From positions 18,317 to 82,316 of the forward strand of contig NZ_JBJIAA010000022.1 in NCBI RefSeq assembly GCF_045310695.1: DNA of 64,000 nucleotides, given 5' to 3'. The DNA comes from Clostridium_S neuense. Its GTDB lineage: Bacteria; Bacillota; Clostridia; Clostridiales; Clostridiaceae. Within the stretch, counting starts at the first letter, position 1, and each line of letters opens with the position of its first letter. Of this stretch, positions 18,019 to 27,051 are shown one piece after another. The notes under the pieces are model-generated. The model was given only the letters and a program-made list of their open reading frames with translations, was not told the DNA's origin and did no database searches. The position numbers were made by a program, and so were the translations under genes.

Positions 18019-18573
18019 TTATAAAAATTCTTCTCTAATCTGTTCCAAAAATTTCTCCATATCCTTTGATTCTTTTCCAATATCAATTTCAACTTTCTCT
18101 TCAAAGTGCTTTTGATCGATATAATCATGGTTGGCTAGTTTTTCTAGAGCTTTACGAAACGCTGCAATTTCATCTTTTGTAAAACTCTTAAAGAGATTCA
18201 GAAAATATCTGTTTGAATTGATAGCGTTTTTTTGCATTACGGATAGCCCCATCTCTGTGATACTGATATTTACACTTCTTTTATCAGTTTCACTCGGTTT
18301 ACTAGAAAGATATCCAACATTAACCATATTGCTTACGAGACGATTTACATTCTGTTTGCTTGTTCCAAGAGTATTGGCTATATTTACGATTGTTGCTTCC
18401 CTCGGTTCTAGATGAGCGATTGCAATTAACAGCATCAGTTGCCTTAAAGTAAGACTTTCTAATTGTGAATCCGCTTCTACCTGTATTTTATTTAAAGCTA
18501 TAAAAAGAAGGCTAAAGGCTTGATGCATATCATCTAAAATCTCAAGTTCCTTTTTATAATGATTAAAATCCAT
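18019..18573 (-). CDS. MarR-family transcriptional regulator
   Basis: A 184-residue winged-helix protein: LTLRQLMLLIAIAHLEP, IVNIANTLGTSKQNVNRLVSNMVNVGYL and the wing SETDKRSVNISITEMG. It is longer than a typical MarR because of an acidic/basic C-terminal tail (EKVEIDIGKESKDMEKFLEQ). GGGAG precedes the ATG. It is divergent from the ketopantoate-reductase-like gene. Two palindromes in the shared promoter region suggest that it represses both itself and that gene. Confidence 0.87.
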   Translation of the reverse strand: MDFNHYKKELEILDDMHQAFSLLFIALNKIQVEADSQLESLTLRQLMLLIAIAHLEPREATIVNIANTLGTSKQNVNRLVSNMVNVGYLSSKPSETDKRSVNISITEMGLSVMQKNAINSNRYFLNLFKSFTKDEIAAFRKALEKLANHDYIDQKHFEEKVEIDIGKESKDMEKFLEQIREEFL

Positions 18574-18623
18574 TTTATATCTCCCACCTTTTCGTTATGT
18601 AAAGCAAAAATATCACTATAAAT

Positions 18624-18697
18624 GGTATAACATAAAATTTCTATATAGTCAACATGTTGACAAATTGAATAAATAACGATATAGTAAACATGTTGAC
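18624..18697. promoter_or_regulatory. Divergent promoters with two MarR palindromes
   Basis: The palindrome GTCAACATGTTGAC (18648-18661, perfect) and a near-copy GTAAACATGTTGAC (18684-18697) have centres 36 bases apart. Plus promoter: TTGACA (18657-18662), 17 bases, TATAGT (18680-18685). Minus promoter: TTGACT (18647-18652), 17 bases, TATACC (18624-18629). The first palindrome covers both -35 boxes and the second covers the plus -10, an arrangement suited to repression of both genes. Confidence 0.75.
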
Positions 18698-18751
18698 TAA
18701 ATAAAATATTCTCCTATTATTTTATATTATAGAAAGAAGGAAATGATTTAT

Positions 18752-19705
18752 ATGAGAATTTTAGTTTATGGCGCAGGAGTAATCGGATGTGAACTAGCGC
18801 ATGAATTGTGTAAAGGAAAAAATGATGTTACGATTCTAGCACGAGGAAATTGGAAACAGAGCATAGAAAAAAATGGTCTAGTTGTACAACATTATGGTCA
18901 GCTGCATACAACAAAAGACTCTGTTAATACAATAGAAAAACTAAACACAGACGACAAATATGATTTAATTTTTGTAACAATGCAATATAATCAAATATTG
19001 AATGTCTTACAACAGATAGCAAACAATGTAAGCCACTATATCGTGCTAGTAGGAAACAATATGACTCCATTGAATTGTGCGGAACAAATAAAAAATCTAT
19101 CTACTGCAGAAAAAGAAATTGCTTTTGGTTTTCAGGGGACTGGTGGACGCAGAGAAAACGGTAAGGTCATCAGCATGCACTCTTTTCATGTTGGAATGAC
19201 AGTTGGTGGTCTAAATGGGCATTTAACTTCAGACTTTCAAAAGTTCATTATTACTGCATTTAATAACACAGGATACCAATTGACATGGGAACAAAATATG
19301 GAGGGGTGGCTTTTATCTCATGCAGCGCATATATTGCCAACTGCATATATTTGCTATAGTGTAGATTGTAATTTAAGACGCACAAGTAAAGAACAAATCC
19401 GTCTGGCAATTGATGCCACTTCGGAGGCTCATAAAATGCTAAAAAAACTTGGGTATCCGATTCGACCGGATGGAGAAGAGGAAGCTTACAAAGAAAAACG
19501 TAAAAAAAAGCAGAGGTTACTTTATTTAATGGTAAAAACTCCGGCCGGAAAATATGTTATTAGCACTCATTGTTCTCACGCAGTTCCAGAAATGTCTGCG
19601 TTGGATCAAAAATTTGAAGAACTCAAAAGAAAAGCAGGTGTGTCTATGCCCGCTTGGGATAATCTACGCAATCAAGCAATTGCTTTTCTTGACAACCACT
19701 GCTAA
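18752..19705 (+). CDS. Ketopantoate reductase family protein (ApbA/PanE-like)
   Basis: A 317-residue NADP-binding oxidoreductase of the PanE/ApbA family. The N-terminal Rossmann motif GAGVIGCELA follows MRILVY, then LIFVTMQYNQ and GFQGTGGRR. Biosynthetic PanE reduces ketopantoate, but this copy sits beside a MarR regulator rather than panB/panC, so it may act on another 2-oxo acid. The start is ATG 18752, nine bases after AAGGAA; the ATG at 18743 abuts the ribosome site. A terminator follows. Confidence 0.82.
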   Translation: MRILVYGAGVIGCELAHELCKGKNDVTILARGNWKQSIEKNGLVVQHYGQLHTTKDSVNTIEKLNTDDKYDLIFVTMQYNQILNVLQQIANNVSHYIVLVGNNMTPLNCAEQIKNLSTAEKEIAFGFQGTGGRRENGKVISMHSFHVGMTVGGLNGHLTSDFQKFIITAFNNTGYQLTWEQNMEGWLLSHAAHILPTAYICYSVDCNLRRTSKEQIRLAIDATSEAHKMLKKLGYPIRPDGEEEAYKEKRKKKQRLLYLMVKTPAGKYVISTHCSHAVPEMSALDQKFEELKRKAGVSMPAWDNLRNQAIAFLDNHC

Positions 19706-19738
19706 CGGTTATTTTTACACAAATGTATACATAAACAT

Positions 19739-19772
19739 ACATTGGGTGCTTGAAATACCCAATGTTATTTTC
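19739..19772 (+). terminator. Rho-independent terminator of the PanE-like gene
   Basis: Arms ACATTGGGT and ACCCAATGT with a 9-base loop, then TATTTT. Confidence 0.65.
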
Positions 19773-19837
19773 ATTTTATAAATTTTCCTACACAGTAGAT
19801 TACAAGCAACCATACTCCACAAGCTTGCTTGGATTAC

Positions 19838-21154
19838 TTATCTAAACTCAACCCAATAATTTCTATGTGGCTCAATAATAATAGAACCAAAGAAATGCTT
19901 AATTTGATTAACTGCTACTGGAGTAATTTCGCTTTTGCCACCATTATATTTATTTGCACTTTCCATCGTTAAAAAACACTTAACAGATTCATATTCTTCG
20001 CCATCTTCTGCTTTTCGCTTAATTATATCAAAACCAAATTTCCCTTCAGATTTCATGCTAATAGTAGGCAATGTTCCAAGAATATATACCACCTTATCCT
20101 TCATGAGTTCAAATGCCTTTTCATTACTAATTCTATTTCTAGCTGCTGCATACATAATGCAAAAGGAATCAATCAAATCCTTTATAGGCATTAAATCTTC
20201 TTTGGTAATAATAAGCGCCTGTGGTGTAAGACCACGAATTATAAGAGCATCGAAAGAAGTCTTCTGAATCACATTATCTACTGCCATTCCAAGAGGCAGC
20301 TGAATGAACTGATACTCTTTTTGCTTCGCCCGTTTAAACTCCTGTAAAGTTTGATTTAAGGCTTCCTGGGAAATACACATATGCACAGCTCTATCTATTT
20401 CAATATTTTCATCATCACTTATCACTACTATGTCGCGGTCAAGCTGCTCCATGAAACCAAGCTGTCCCAAATTAATATTAGAAGTATATTTAATATTTTT
20501 ATTTTCTGATGTTATTTTTTGTCCATGCTTTTTTAATTTATCAAATAATCCCATTAAAACTCCCCTTTTCTTACTAATATCACTAGACTCTTTACACTCT
20601 TTGACTGGCAAATGCTTTATGCCAGCATTCTCCAATGCCTCAATCCACCTATTAATATCCTCTGGCAAAATTAAAAATCTTTCATCTGTCACATACTTTT
20701 TCATACCTGTTGTCAAAATATTCATTTCATTTTCTACAATTGTTCTTAATCTGTCAACAGCAATAAATCTATCTTGTTCTGCAAGTTCTAACAATGCAGC
20801 TTTAATATTATTAAAATGTTCTTTTCCAAGTTGCTTTAGATATTTTACATCCAACAAATAAAGTTTACTAAAGAAAATTTCATTGCTTGGATAATTGTTA
20901 ATAAAAATAGAATTCACAATATTATCGTTGTCAATTACATGGATTTCTCCTCCACATTTACAGCACTTTGCAGTTCCAACCTGTCCATATCTAGAACCAC
21001 AATGGACATATAAATTAGGCTGTGGATGATTGCACCTTGTACAATATAGTGGAAATATTGCTGCATCCACTGCAAGTCTTAGTTCATCCCATTGTCTTCT
21101 AATTACAACTCTATTCGTTCTAATACTATCTTCATTTAACTCCATTAATCCCAT
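19838..21154 (-). CDS. Zinc-ribbon / SseB-like two-part protein
   Basis: A 438-residue protein of unclear function. Residues ~1-195 carry a four-Cys zinc ribbon (YCTRCNHPQP ... TAKCCKCGGEI). Residue ~201 begins MGLFDKLKKHGQK, which looks like a normal protein start. The rest resembles SseB N-terminal-domain repeats (QFIQLPLG..., KCFLTMESANKYNGGKSEITPVAVNQIKHFFGSIIIEPHRNYWVEF). It therefore looks like a fusion of two once-separate genes. GGAGGAG precedes the first ATG. It is last in a run of unrecognised minus-strand genes from 23336. The SseB match is tentative. Confidence 0.55.
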   Translation of the reverse strand: MGLMELNEDSIRTNRVVIRRQWDELRLAVDAAIFPLYCTRCNHPQPNLYVHCGSRYGQVGTAKCCKCGGEIHVIDNDNIVNSIFINNYPSNEIFFSKLYLLDVKYLKQLGKEHFNNIKAALLELAEQDRFIAVDRLRTIVENEMNILTTGMKKYVTDERFLILPEDINRWIEALENAGIKHLPVKECKESSDISKKRGVLMGLFDKLKKHGQKITSENKNIKYTSNINLGQLGFMEQLDRDIVVISDDENIEIDRAVHMCISQEALNQTLQEFKRAKQKEYQFIQLPLGMAVDNVIQKTSFDALIIRGLTPQALIITKEDLMPIKDLIDSFCIMYAAARNRISNEKAFELMKDKVVYILGTLPTISMKSEGKFGFDIIKRKAEDGEEYESVKCFLTMESANKYNGGKSEITPVAVNQIKHFFGSIIIEPHRNYWVEFR

Positions 21155-21196
21155 AGTTTACTCCTCCATAATACATTACAAAAATCACTACCTCTA

Positions 21197-21421
21197 CTAA
21201 TATTTCGAGCGAACCATATCGTTATAAGCCACATTGATGCACACCTCGAAATCTTCATACTCGTCCGATACACTTACATCATTTAATCTAATGTAATACC
21301 ACTTTCCCATAGCAGATTTTTTTACTGTAACCCACGGTCCATAATTCTCTTTGCTCCTATAGTAATAAACATATTCAGTGTCGGTTATCTTATATAATTC
21401 ACATCCATTTACTAACTTCAT
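21197..21421 (-). CDS. Hypothetical small protein
   Basis: A 74-residue protein rich in aromatic residues (YVYYYRSKENYGPWVTV, GKWYYIRLND), soluble, without recognised family. It starts 28 bases after the frameshifted upstream gene and lies 42 bases before the zinc-ribbon/SseB-like gene, so it is probably part of the same transcript. GAAGGGGGAA lies about 12 bases before the ATG, a longer gap than usual. Confidence 0.5.
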   Translation of the reverse strand: MKLVNGCELYKITDTEYVYYYRSKENYGPWVTVKKSAMGKWYYIRLNDVSVSDEYEDFEVCINVAYNDMVRSKY

Positions 21422-21449
21422 ATCTCATATATTCCCCCTTCTTTAATAA

Positions 21450-21931
21450 CTACATATATGTTTTAGACCAACTTTCATCTTTTCCAAGTCGTTCTTTTAT
21501 ACTATTAATTTTCCAACCATCTTTTGTTGGCGAAAAAATAAATTGTTTACCAAAACAAGAACCTTTCCATTCTTCATAGTTAATTTCAATAACAGCTTTT
21601 TTTCTGTTTTCATTATAAATTGCAAGTCGTGTTCCTTATCAATAAAATAAAACTGTGTTGGTTCCCCCATACATCCCCCTATCCTTGATGCTTCGCTAAT
21701 TTTCTCAGTACAATATTCTCGCAAAATTTCTCTTTTCTTCTGGCTAAATTCCTTCCATATCCTTCTTCCCTTATCAACCAGTTCTTCAGGAATCTGATTG
21801 CCCTCATAGGAATCGTTAAATTCCTGTTCCATGACGTTATATTTTTTCTCCAAACTGTTCAACTTATTGAGAAATTCCATTAATTTTTCTACTAATTGAT
21901 TTTTATAATCTTCATACTTTTTTGCATCCAT
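21450..21931 (-). pseudogene. Hypothetical gene with a one-base frameshift
   Basis: The first frame (from ATG 21931, behind GAGGAG) reads a coiled-coil-rich protein through FYFIDKE and then continues poorly (FIMKTEKKLLLKL) to 21497. The adjacent frame gives a far more protein-like continuation, LAIYNENRKKAVIEINYEEW then GSCFGKQFIFSPTKDGWKIN, ending at 21450. Restoring one A near 21632 joins them into about 160 residues. It is either a disrupted gene or a sequence error. The family is not recognised. Confidence 0.6.
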
Positions 21932-22049
21932 AAATAATTCTCCTCAACTTCAAGTTTTACAAAATTATTAGACTATATCTTACGTACTTCTTCCAATTTC
22001 ATGGATATTGCCACCATTCACTTTATTATATTCCATTTTTATAACTATT

Positions 22050-23336
22050 TTATTGTACTTTAAAATAATCATCTACTATTTTAGTTATATCTGGCCTTAA
22101 TTTTTCATCATTTACTAAGAATTCTACAAAGAAATTTTCAACTTCTTCATCTTTAATCTCTGCAATTAAAGAATATACCTCATTCCATATAGAAACATAA
22201 GATTGATTTTTTCCAATAAAAAATGCTAATTGCTTGAATCTTGGGTTTTTTAGTTCAAATAATGCTTTAGCAATATAATATAACGTTCTATCATCACAAG
22301 CTTCCTCATATGTAATAATTTTATTAAGTCTTGAATCAGATAAATCCCCTGCCCATTCAATGCAAGCTTCTGTAAATGCACTAGGAAAATAGTCACTTGT
22401 TCTTAAAATATCTTCTGACCAATTATATGTTCCAAAGCTTTCATCCTTTAAACTTAGATAATTTTCCATCTCACTTTTTGACATTCTATTGTCTGGAAAA
22501 GAATCTCTAACTTTTTTCAAACTACTTAGCAGTTCATTTTCATAAATTGTTTCTCCTGATATAACTAGACCACCTTCAATACTTTTATTACTATGGCTAG
22601 GTAAAAATACTCCTGTTGCAGGTAGAATAACTAAAGTTTTTACTGGTCTTTTCTCCAAAGCAGCAGCAACAGCTTTATGATGTCCATCAAGCAACGCACA
22701 TAAATACCCGTCTAAATAATATGCTATTGCTCTATAATTTTCATTCTTTCTATAAAATTCTGCTGTATCATTATTAAAGAGTCTTGGCGGTTGAGTTGGT
22801 AAAATATATTTAGGTCTATCTTCACTCCAATTACCATCATCATATATTTGACATGATGCTTTATTGAGTGTAGGCTTATTTTCTATAGCCCAAAAGAACT
22901 TTCCATCTCCATCTGTAGGAAATAGTTCCAAATCTGCCAAAGCATAATATCCTGATGGCAGAAGACCTAGAAGTGGCTCTAAATTCTTTAATGCTTGTTC
23001 TAATGAAACAAAAGGTTGATTTAGAGTTTCTCTTAATTTTGATATAGTTTGATCATTAGTTTTGTCTAGCCCATATCCCGCAGAAATTAGTTTCTCACAA
23101 GTTGGACAAAAATACTCATCTCCATGAAATTTACTTAGCGGAATATTATCATAAACTAAACAAGATAAACCCTCAGTATCATTACTCCCATATTTTTGTC
23201 TAAGCATACCCTTCCCATTTTTGAGGTAAAAAACAATACCATCTCCACCCCAGCAATTCTTATCTTTCTCTAATTTTTTTATTGGAATTATATCTATTTT
23301 ATTTTTCCCAAACATTTTGCTTAACAACTGTATCAT
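22050..23336 (-). CDS. Hypothetical protein with ParB/DUF1015-like DGHHK motif
   Basis: A 428-residue soluble protein with no family I can name. The clearest element is YLCALLDGHHKAVAAALEKR (residues ~213-232), close to the DGHHR/GNHR-xxAA motif of ParB/Srx-like and DUF1015 proteins, where it forms part of a nucleotide-binding fold. A CPTC pair sits near residue 79. The C-terminal third is helical and repeat-like (RTLYYIAKALFELKNPRFKQL). The start codon is uncertain, because AAAAGG directly abuts GTG/ATG at 23336-23339. First gene of the unrecognised cluster. Confidence 0.55.
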   Translation of the reverse strand: MIQLLSKMFGKNKIDIIPIKKLEKDKNCWGGDGIVFYLKNGKGMLRQKYGSNDTEGLSCLVYDNIPLSKFHGDEYFCPTCEKLISAGYGLDKTNDQTISKLRETLNQPFVSLEQALKNLEPLLGLLPSGYYALADLELFPTDGDGKFFWAIENKPTLNKASCQIYDDGNWSEDRPKYILPTQPPRLFNNDTAEFYRKNENYRAIAYYLDGYLCALLDGHHKAVAAALEKRPVKTLVILPATGVFLPSHSNKSIEGGLVISGETIYENELLSSLKKVRDSFPDNRMSKSEMENYLSLKDESFGTYNWSEDILRTSDYFPSAFTEACIEWAGDLSDSRLNKIITYEEACDDRTLYYIAKALFELKNPRFKQLAFFIGKNQSYVSIWNEVYSLIAEIKDEEVENFFVEFLVNDEKLRPDITKIVDDYFKVQ

Positions 23337-23416
23337 CACCTTTTATCTGCCTATAAATAATTCATTTATTATAGCTATTATAAATTAATATCTATAATAA
23401 ATCTAATTTTGGCAAT

Positions 23417-23455
23417 AAAAAAATAGCTTACTATAACCTTAATAAGCTATTTTTT
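23417..23455 (-). terminator. Bidirectional terminator after the pirin gene
   Basis: Arms AAAAAATAGCTTA / TAAGCTATTTTTT with a 12-base loop, 32 bases past the pirin stop. Confidence 0.8.
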
Positions 23456-23486
23456 ATAAAAAATTTTATTGCTTTCTTAACTATCT

Positions 23487-24350
23487 TTATTGATTTTTTA
23501 TAAAAGTATCATTATCAAGCTCCTCAAAAGCTAACTGGAGCTCTTTATTTGTGTTCATAACAATTGGACCACCCCAAGCCATAGGTTCCTTAAGCGGCTT
23601 AGCGGATAAAAGAATAAAACGTACATCCTTATCTGCTGACTTAATCCAAAATTTATTATCATGACTGAACAATACAGCTTGCTTTTCATCCACTAAATCT
23701 TCTGGATTATTCACGCTCTTGTGGGGATCAAAAATTGCTTTTCCGGTGAAAATATAGACAAACAAAGTATTTTCAGCATCATTTATGAAATGCCATTCCT
23801 TATTACGAGGCAATTCAACATCCAGATAGGTCGCTTTTATATATTTTCCTTCAAAAGCACCCTTATGTCCATTATAGTTTCCTGCAATCACATGAACCTT
23901 TGTTCCGCTTTCATCAATCACAGGTATATTTTCATACTTTATATCTCCATAACTTGGTTCTGTCATTTTGTCTTTGGCGGGTAAATTCAACCATAATTGA
24001 GCTCCTAGCATATATCTACTTGCTTTAGGCATTTCCTGATGGATAATACCAGAACCAGCCGTCATCCATTGAGCTTCACCATCAAGAATGCTTCCTCTGT
24101 TACCAAGGCTATCTCCGTGCTCAATATCTCCATGAATCAAATAGGTAATTGTTTCTATTCCTCTATGAGGGTGCCATGGAAACCCTTTTGTATAGTCTTT
24201 AGGATTTTCTGAATCAAAAGCATCTAACATCAGAAATGGATCATAATCCTCAGCATCACTATACCCAATAACACGAACCAGTTTTACACCTGCACCATCA
24301 ACAGCTGGTTCTCCTTTCGTTATTTTAATTACTTTTCTCAATGTATCCAT
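23487..24350 (-). CDS. Pirin family protein
   Basis: A 287-residue bicupin. The N-terminal cupin has the metal-site motifs HPHRGIETITYLI and HGDSLGNRG, then the second pair of ligands in GEAQWMTAGSGIIHQE, all pirin signatures. Some bacterial pirins act as quercetin dioxygenases and others modulate enzymes; the activity here is unknown. GAGGAG precedes the ATG. It lies downstream of a rubredoxin-like gene, with a hairpin between them. Confidence 0.92.
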   Translation of the reverse strand: MDTLRKVIKITKGEPAVDGAGVKLVRVIGYSDAEDYDPFLMLDAFDSENPKDYTKGFPWHPHRGIETITYLIHGDIEHGDSLGNRGSILDGEAQWMTAGSGIIHQEMPKASRYMLGAQLWLNLPAKDKMTEPSYGDIKYENIPVIDESGTKVHVIAGNYNGHKGAFEGKYIKATYLDVELPRNKEWHFINDAENTLFVYIFTGKAIFDPHKSVNNPEDLVDEKQAVLFSHDNKFWIKSADKDVRFILLSAKPLKEPMAWGGPIVMNTNKELQLAFEELDNDTFIKNQ

Positions 24351-24383
24351 ATTGTTCTCCTCTCGAAAAATATTTCTGATATT

Positions 24384-24420
24384 ATTAAAGGCTTAACACA
24401 CGTAATGTCAAGCCTTTAAT
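24384..24420 (-). terminator. Hairpin terminator after the rubredoxin-like gene
   Basis: Perfect 11-bp arms ATTAAAGGCTT / AAGCCTTTAAT with a 15-base loop; the T-tract is short. It lies between the rubredoxin-like and pirin genes. Confidence 0.5.
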
Positions 24421-24433
24421 AAGAGTTTATATT

Positions 24434-24769
24434 TTACCACTTGCCTAAATTCATATGTCCTGCAAGTTCAGTCTTTGATCTCTGTTTAATAATCCATGCT
24501 TCATCTTTAGCTTGATTAAAGGCAGCTACACATTTAGGATCTAAGTTATCTTCTATACCTTCCTTGCTAAGAGCTATTATCTTCTCAGCTAAAGTTATAA
24601 TTTCCATGTGTATTGCATTTGTCTTATCTGAACGATATATTTTTTCAGCAGCTTCACTGCTAAGCTCCTCAAACTTATCTGCTCCTACACCGCATTTTGG
24701 ACATTTTTCTGGAGCAGCTTCACCTTCAAATATAAATCCACAAACTGAACATTTAAATAACTTTTTCAT
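24434..24769 (-). CDS. Rubredoxin-domain protein (reverse-rubrerythrin-like)
   Basis: A 111-residue protein. The N-terminal rubredoxin-like iron site is CSVCGFIF ... CPKCGVG (two CxxC), followed by a helical region (NAIHMEIITLAEKIIALS, LDPKCVAAFNQAKDEAWIIKQRSKTELAGH). This layout, with the iron centre first, recalls clostridial reverse rubrerythrins involved in oxygen and peroxide detoxification, but the full diiron ferritin-like motif set is not present. The start at 24769 is behind TAGGAGGG; the longer frame is rejected. Confidence 0.75.
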   Translation of the reverse strand: MKKLFKCSVCGFIFEGEAAPEKCPKCGVGADKFEELSSEAAEKIYRSDKTNAIHMEIITLAEKIIALSKEGIEDNLDPKCVAAFNQAKDEAWIIKQRSKTELAGHMNLGKW

Positions 24770-24967
24770 AATTTTCCCTCCTATTAACTTAATCATAACA
24801 CCTTTATATGACTTGTACAAATTATTATCTAATAGTGATTATTATCTATATGTATATTATTTCACTTATACATTACAATGTCAATATATTTTCATAATTT
24901 ATTTTTAATTGTATGATAGGCTACAAAATATCCTATATAGCAAAAGAACATTATTATCTTATAAACA

Positions 24968-25011
24968 CAAAAACACCGTAAAATTCATTTTCTGAATAAT
25001 ACGGCGTTTTT
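24968..25011 (-). terminator. Terminator after the flavin reductase gene
   Basis: Minus strand AACGCCGTA / TACGGTGTT with TTTTT after it. A diverged copy of this same sequence lies at 36959-36995. The rest of 24770-25135 holds no gene. Confidence 0.65.
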
Positions 25012-25135
25012 GCCTATCACTAAGTTTTTATTATTACTTCACTAAATAAGAAGACTGTATTTTAGCCATATAGATGTTTATTACAATTCAATACAATCTA
25101 CAATTATGTTTATTTAATAGTTGTATATTAGGAAT

Positions 25136-25690
25136 TTATTTAACTAAATTTTCCCCATCTTTAAATGCTCTTACAGATAACTCATTAAAAATTGCCAAAT
25201 CAGAATTATGACTAGTTCCACAATAATGAATACTATCCTCTAACTTCCAACCTAATTCTTTTAACATATTATTAGCAAATTCAACGCCATCTGCGCCTAT
25301 TTTAGAATCTTGGTTTCCTTGGACAAATATCGTTATAAATTTTTTACCTGGATGTCTTGGTTTATAATCATTGCCAAGCATTGGAAATGTACGGTCAAAC
25401 CAAACCTTTGCTTGACCTGTAATTCTATAATAATATATTGGAGAACCAAATACTATAGCATCAGCTTCCTTAATAGCATCATACATTGGTTGGAGATAAT
25501 CATTAACAGCACACCCATCATGTGTACGACAATAAAAGCATCCCTGACATCCACGAATTCCAGGATTATTTAAATCAAATTCAATAACCTCAGCACCTTT
25601 AGATTGTGCTCCTTTTGCAGCTTCTGCTAATAATTTTGAAGTATATCCATTTTTTCTTGGACTACCATTGAAAATAACTACCTTTGACAT
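25136..25690 (-). CDS. NAD(P)H-dependent FMN oxidoreductase, iron-sulfur flavoprotein-like
   Basis: A 184-residue flavodoxin-fold reductase. The FMN phosphate loop is GSPRKNGYTSKLL at residues 9-21, and the compact cysteine motif CQGCFYCRTHDGC (CX2CX2CX5C) at about 48-60 recalls iron-sulfur flavoproteins of anaerobes. The flavin-site segment GSPIYYYRITGQAKVWFDR follows. It is divergent from an HxlR regulator 148 bases away, a common pairing in which the regulator responds to electrophiles or quinones. Cluster binding is inferred. Confidence 0.85.
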   Translation of the reverse strand: MSKVVIFNGSPRKNGYTSKLLAEAAKGAQSKGAEVIEFDLNNPGIRGCQGCFYCRTHDGCAVNDYLQPMYDAIKEADAIVFGSPIYYYRITGQAKVWFDRTFPMLGNDYKPRHPGKKFITIFVQGNQDSKIGADGVEFANNMLKELGWKLEDSIHYCGTSHNSDLAIFNELSVRAFKDGENLVK

Positions 25691-25838
25691 TTCACATTTC
25701 TCCTTTTAATATAGAATCTTCTTAAATCAAGTCAATTATCTATTGACTAACTTCATTATATTAAGTAACATATAAATTAACAAGTACGCAAAAAATGTTT
25801 AGCTACTAATATTTATATAAGTAATGGAGGTTATCTTT

Positions 25839-26159
25839 ATGGAAGACTGTTCTATAGAATATGCTTTAAAAATTATAAATGGAAAATGGAAACTATTAAT
25901 CATTTGGGTTATGTCCCAAACTGGAGTTATCCGATTTAATGAATTACAAAGAAAAGTTAGCGGAATATCGAGTCTAATGCTCTCAAAAAACCTAAAAGAG
26001 CTTGAAGACGACTGTCTTATTATTCGTCGTCAATACAATGAAATTCCACCAAGAGTAGAATATGAACTATCAGAACTTAGTCAAAAACTCATAGTTGTTT
26101 TACAGGGTCTTGGTGAATGGGGAGATGAAGTTTATAAATATAAAAAAGAAACATTGTAA
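25839..26159 (+). CDS. HxlR-family transcriptional regulator
   Basis: A 106-residue winged helix-turn-helix protein: CSIEYALKIINGKWKLLIIW, RFNELQRKVSGISSLMLSKNLKELEDDCLI, then PPRVEYELSELSQKL, the HxlR/YodB pattern. A cysteine close to the N-terminus is typical of redox-sensing members. The start is at 25839 (TGGAGG nine bases before). It presumably controls the divergent flavin reductase gene. Confidence 0.88.
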   Translation: MEDCSIEYALKIINGKWKLLIIWVMSQTGVIRFNELQRKVSGISSLMLSKNLKELEDDCLIIRRQYNEIPPRVEYELSELSQKLIVVLQGLGEWGDEVYKYKKETL

Positions 26160-26210
26160 TTTTTATACTATACTTCACCACATTATTCAACTTTCAAAGT
26201 ACAATTTTAT

Positions 26211-26246
26211 TATGTGAGAATAGAACATTGTATCTATTCTCACATA
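26211..26246 (+). terminator. Strong hairpin downstream of the HxlR gene
   Basis: A perfect 14-bp stem TATGTGAGAATAGA / TCTATTCTCACATA with an 8-base loop. It has no T-run on either side, so termination is plausible but not certain. Confidence 0.5.
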
Positions 26247-26387
26247 AAGCTTTATTTAAGTTAATTTCTTTAAACTATCCAATTTTATCTTTTATGCATA
26301 AGTTAAAAATTCCCCAAACCATGAGGCTGAGGGAACATAAAATAAGCTTTTACTACTCTGTTACTGGATTATTTTATTTTTTAAACA

Positions 26388-27035
26388 TTAGTCATATTTT
26401 AACACGGCAATTCCTGAATAATTTTTAATATTTGAACTATCTAACTCAAGTTCTGCATACTCTCTTGCTGGCAGCTCTGATGCGGATATAAATTTATCAA
26501 CCTTTTCAAATTTAAAACCTAACACTCCTAATGCTTTTGTTCTATAGTGCATTGGTATAATAACTATAGGCTTTAACTGCTGCATTACCTTAACCGCATC
26601 AAAAGCATCTATTGTATATCCTCCCCCAACAGGAATAAGCAGTATATCTACATTTCCTATTTCCTTCATAATATTAGAATCCAGAGTATGCCCTAAATCA
26701 CCACAATGACAAATATTTATCCCATCAACATTAAAATTATATATAGTATTCTTGCCCTTCTTTGCTCCTAATACTTTGTCATGAAAGGTCTCAACACCTT
26801 TTATTTCTATACCATATTCAAAAAAAGTATCTACTTTATTTATGTGTACAAAGTCCCCCTTTACTGCTTGTATACAATTATGATCACTATGCTCATGACT
26901 TGTTGTTACTATCTCTGCTTCAAGCTCCTTTGGCAACTTATACCCTAAAGCATCCTTATAAGGATCCATCAATATTCTTGTACCATTTTTAGCTACCACC
27001 ATAAAACATGACTGCCCAAACCATTTAATTTTCAT
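26388..27035 (-). CDS. MBL-fold metal-dependent hydrolase (UlaG/YtkL-like)
   Basis: A 215-residue metallo-beta-lactamase-fold protein. The metal motif is SHEHSDHN (His47, His49, Asp51, His52), further ligands are in ICHCGDLGH, and the last is PMHY. This is the UPF0173 type of Zn/Mn hydrolase, of unknown substrate. It begins 16 bases after the MFS pump gene and is co-transcribed with it. Confidence 0.85.
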   Translation of the reverse strand: MKIKWFGQSCFMVVAKNGTRILMDPYKDALGYKLPKELEAEIVTTSHEHSDHNCIQAVKGDFVHINKVDTFFEYGIEIKGVETFHDKVLGAKKGKNTIYNFNVDGINICHCGDLGHTLDSNIMKEIGNVDILLIPVGGGYTIDAFDAVKVMQQLKPIVIIPMHYRTKALGVLGFKFEKVDKFISASELPAREYAELELDSSNIKNYSGIAVLKYD

Positions 27036-27051
27036 TTAAAATCCCTCCATA

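Noticed and set aside
24821..24870. PerR box upstream of the rubredoxin-like gene
   Set aside because: ATTATC/GATTAT tracts look PerR-like but do not form the TTATAAT-N-ATTATAA palindrome; AT-rich background explains them.
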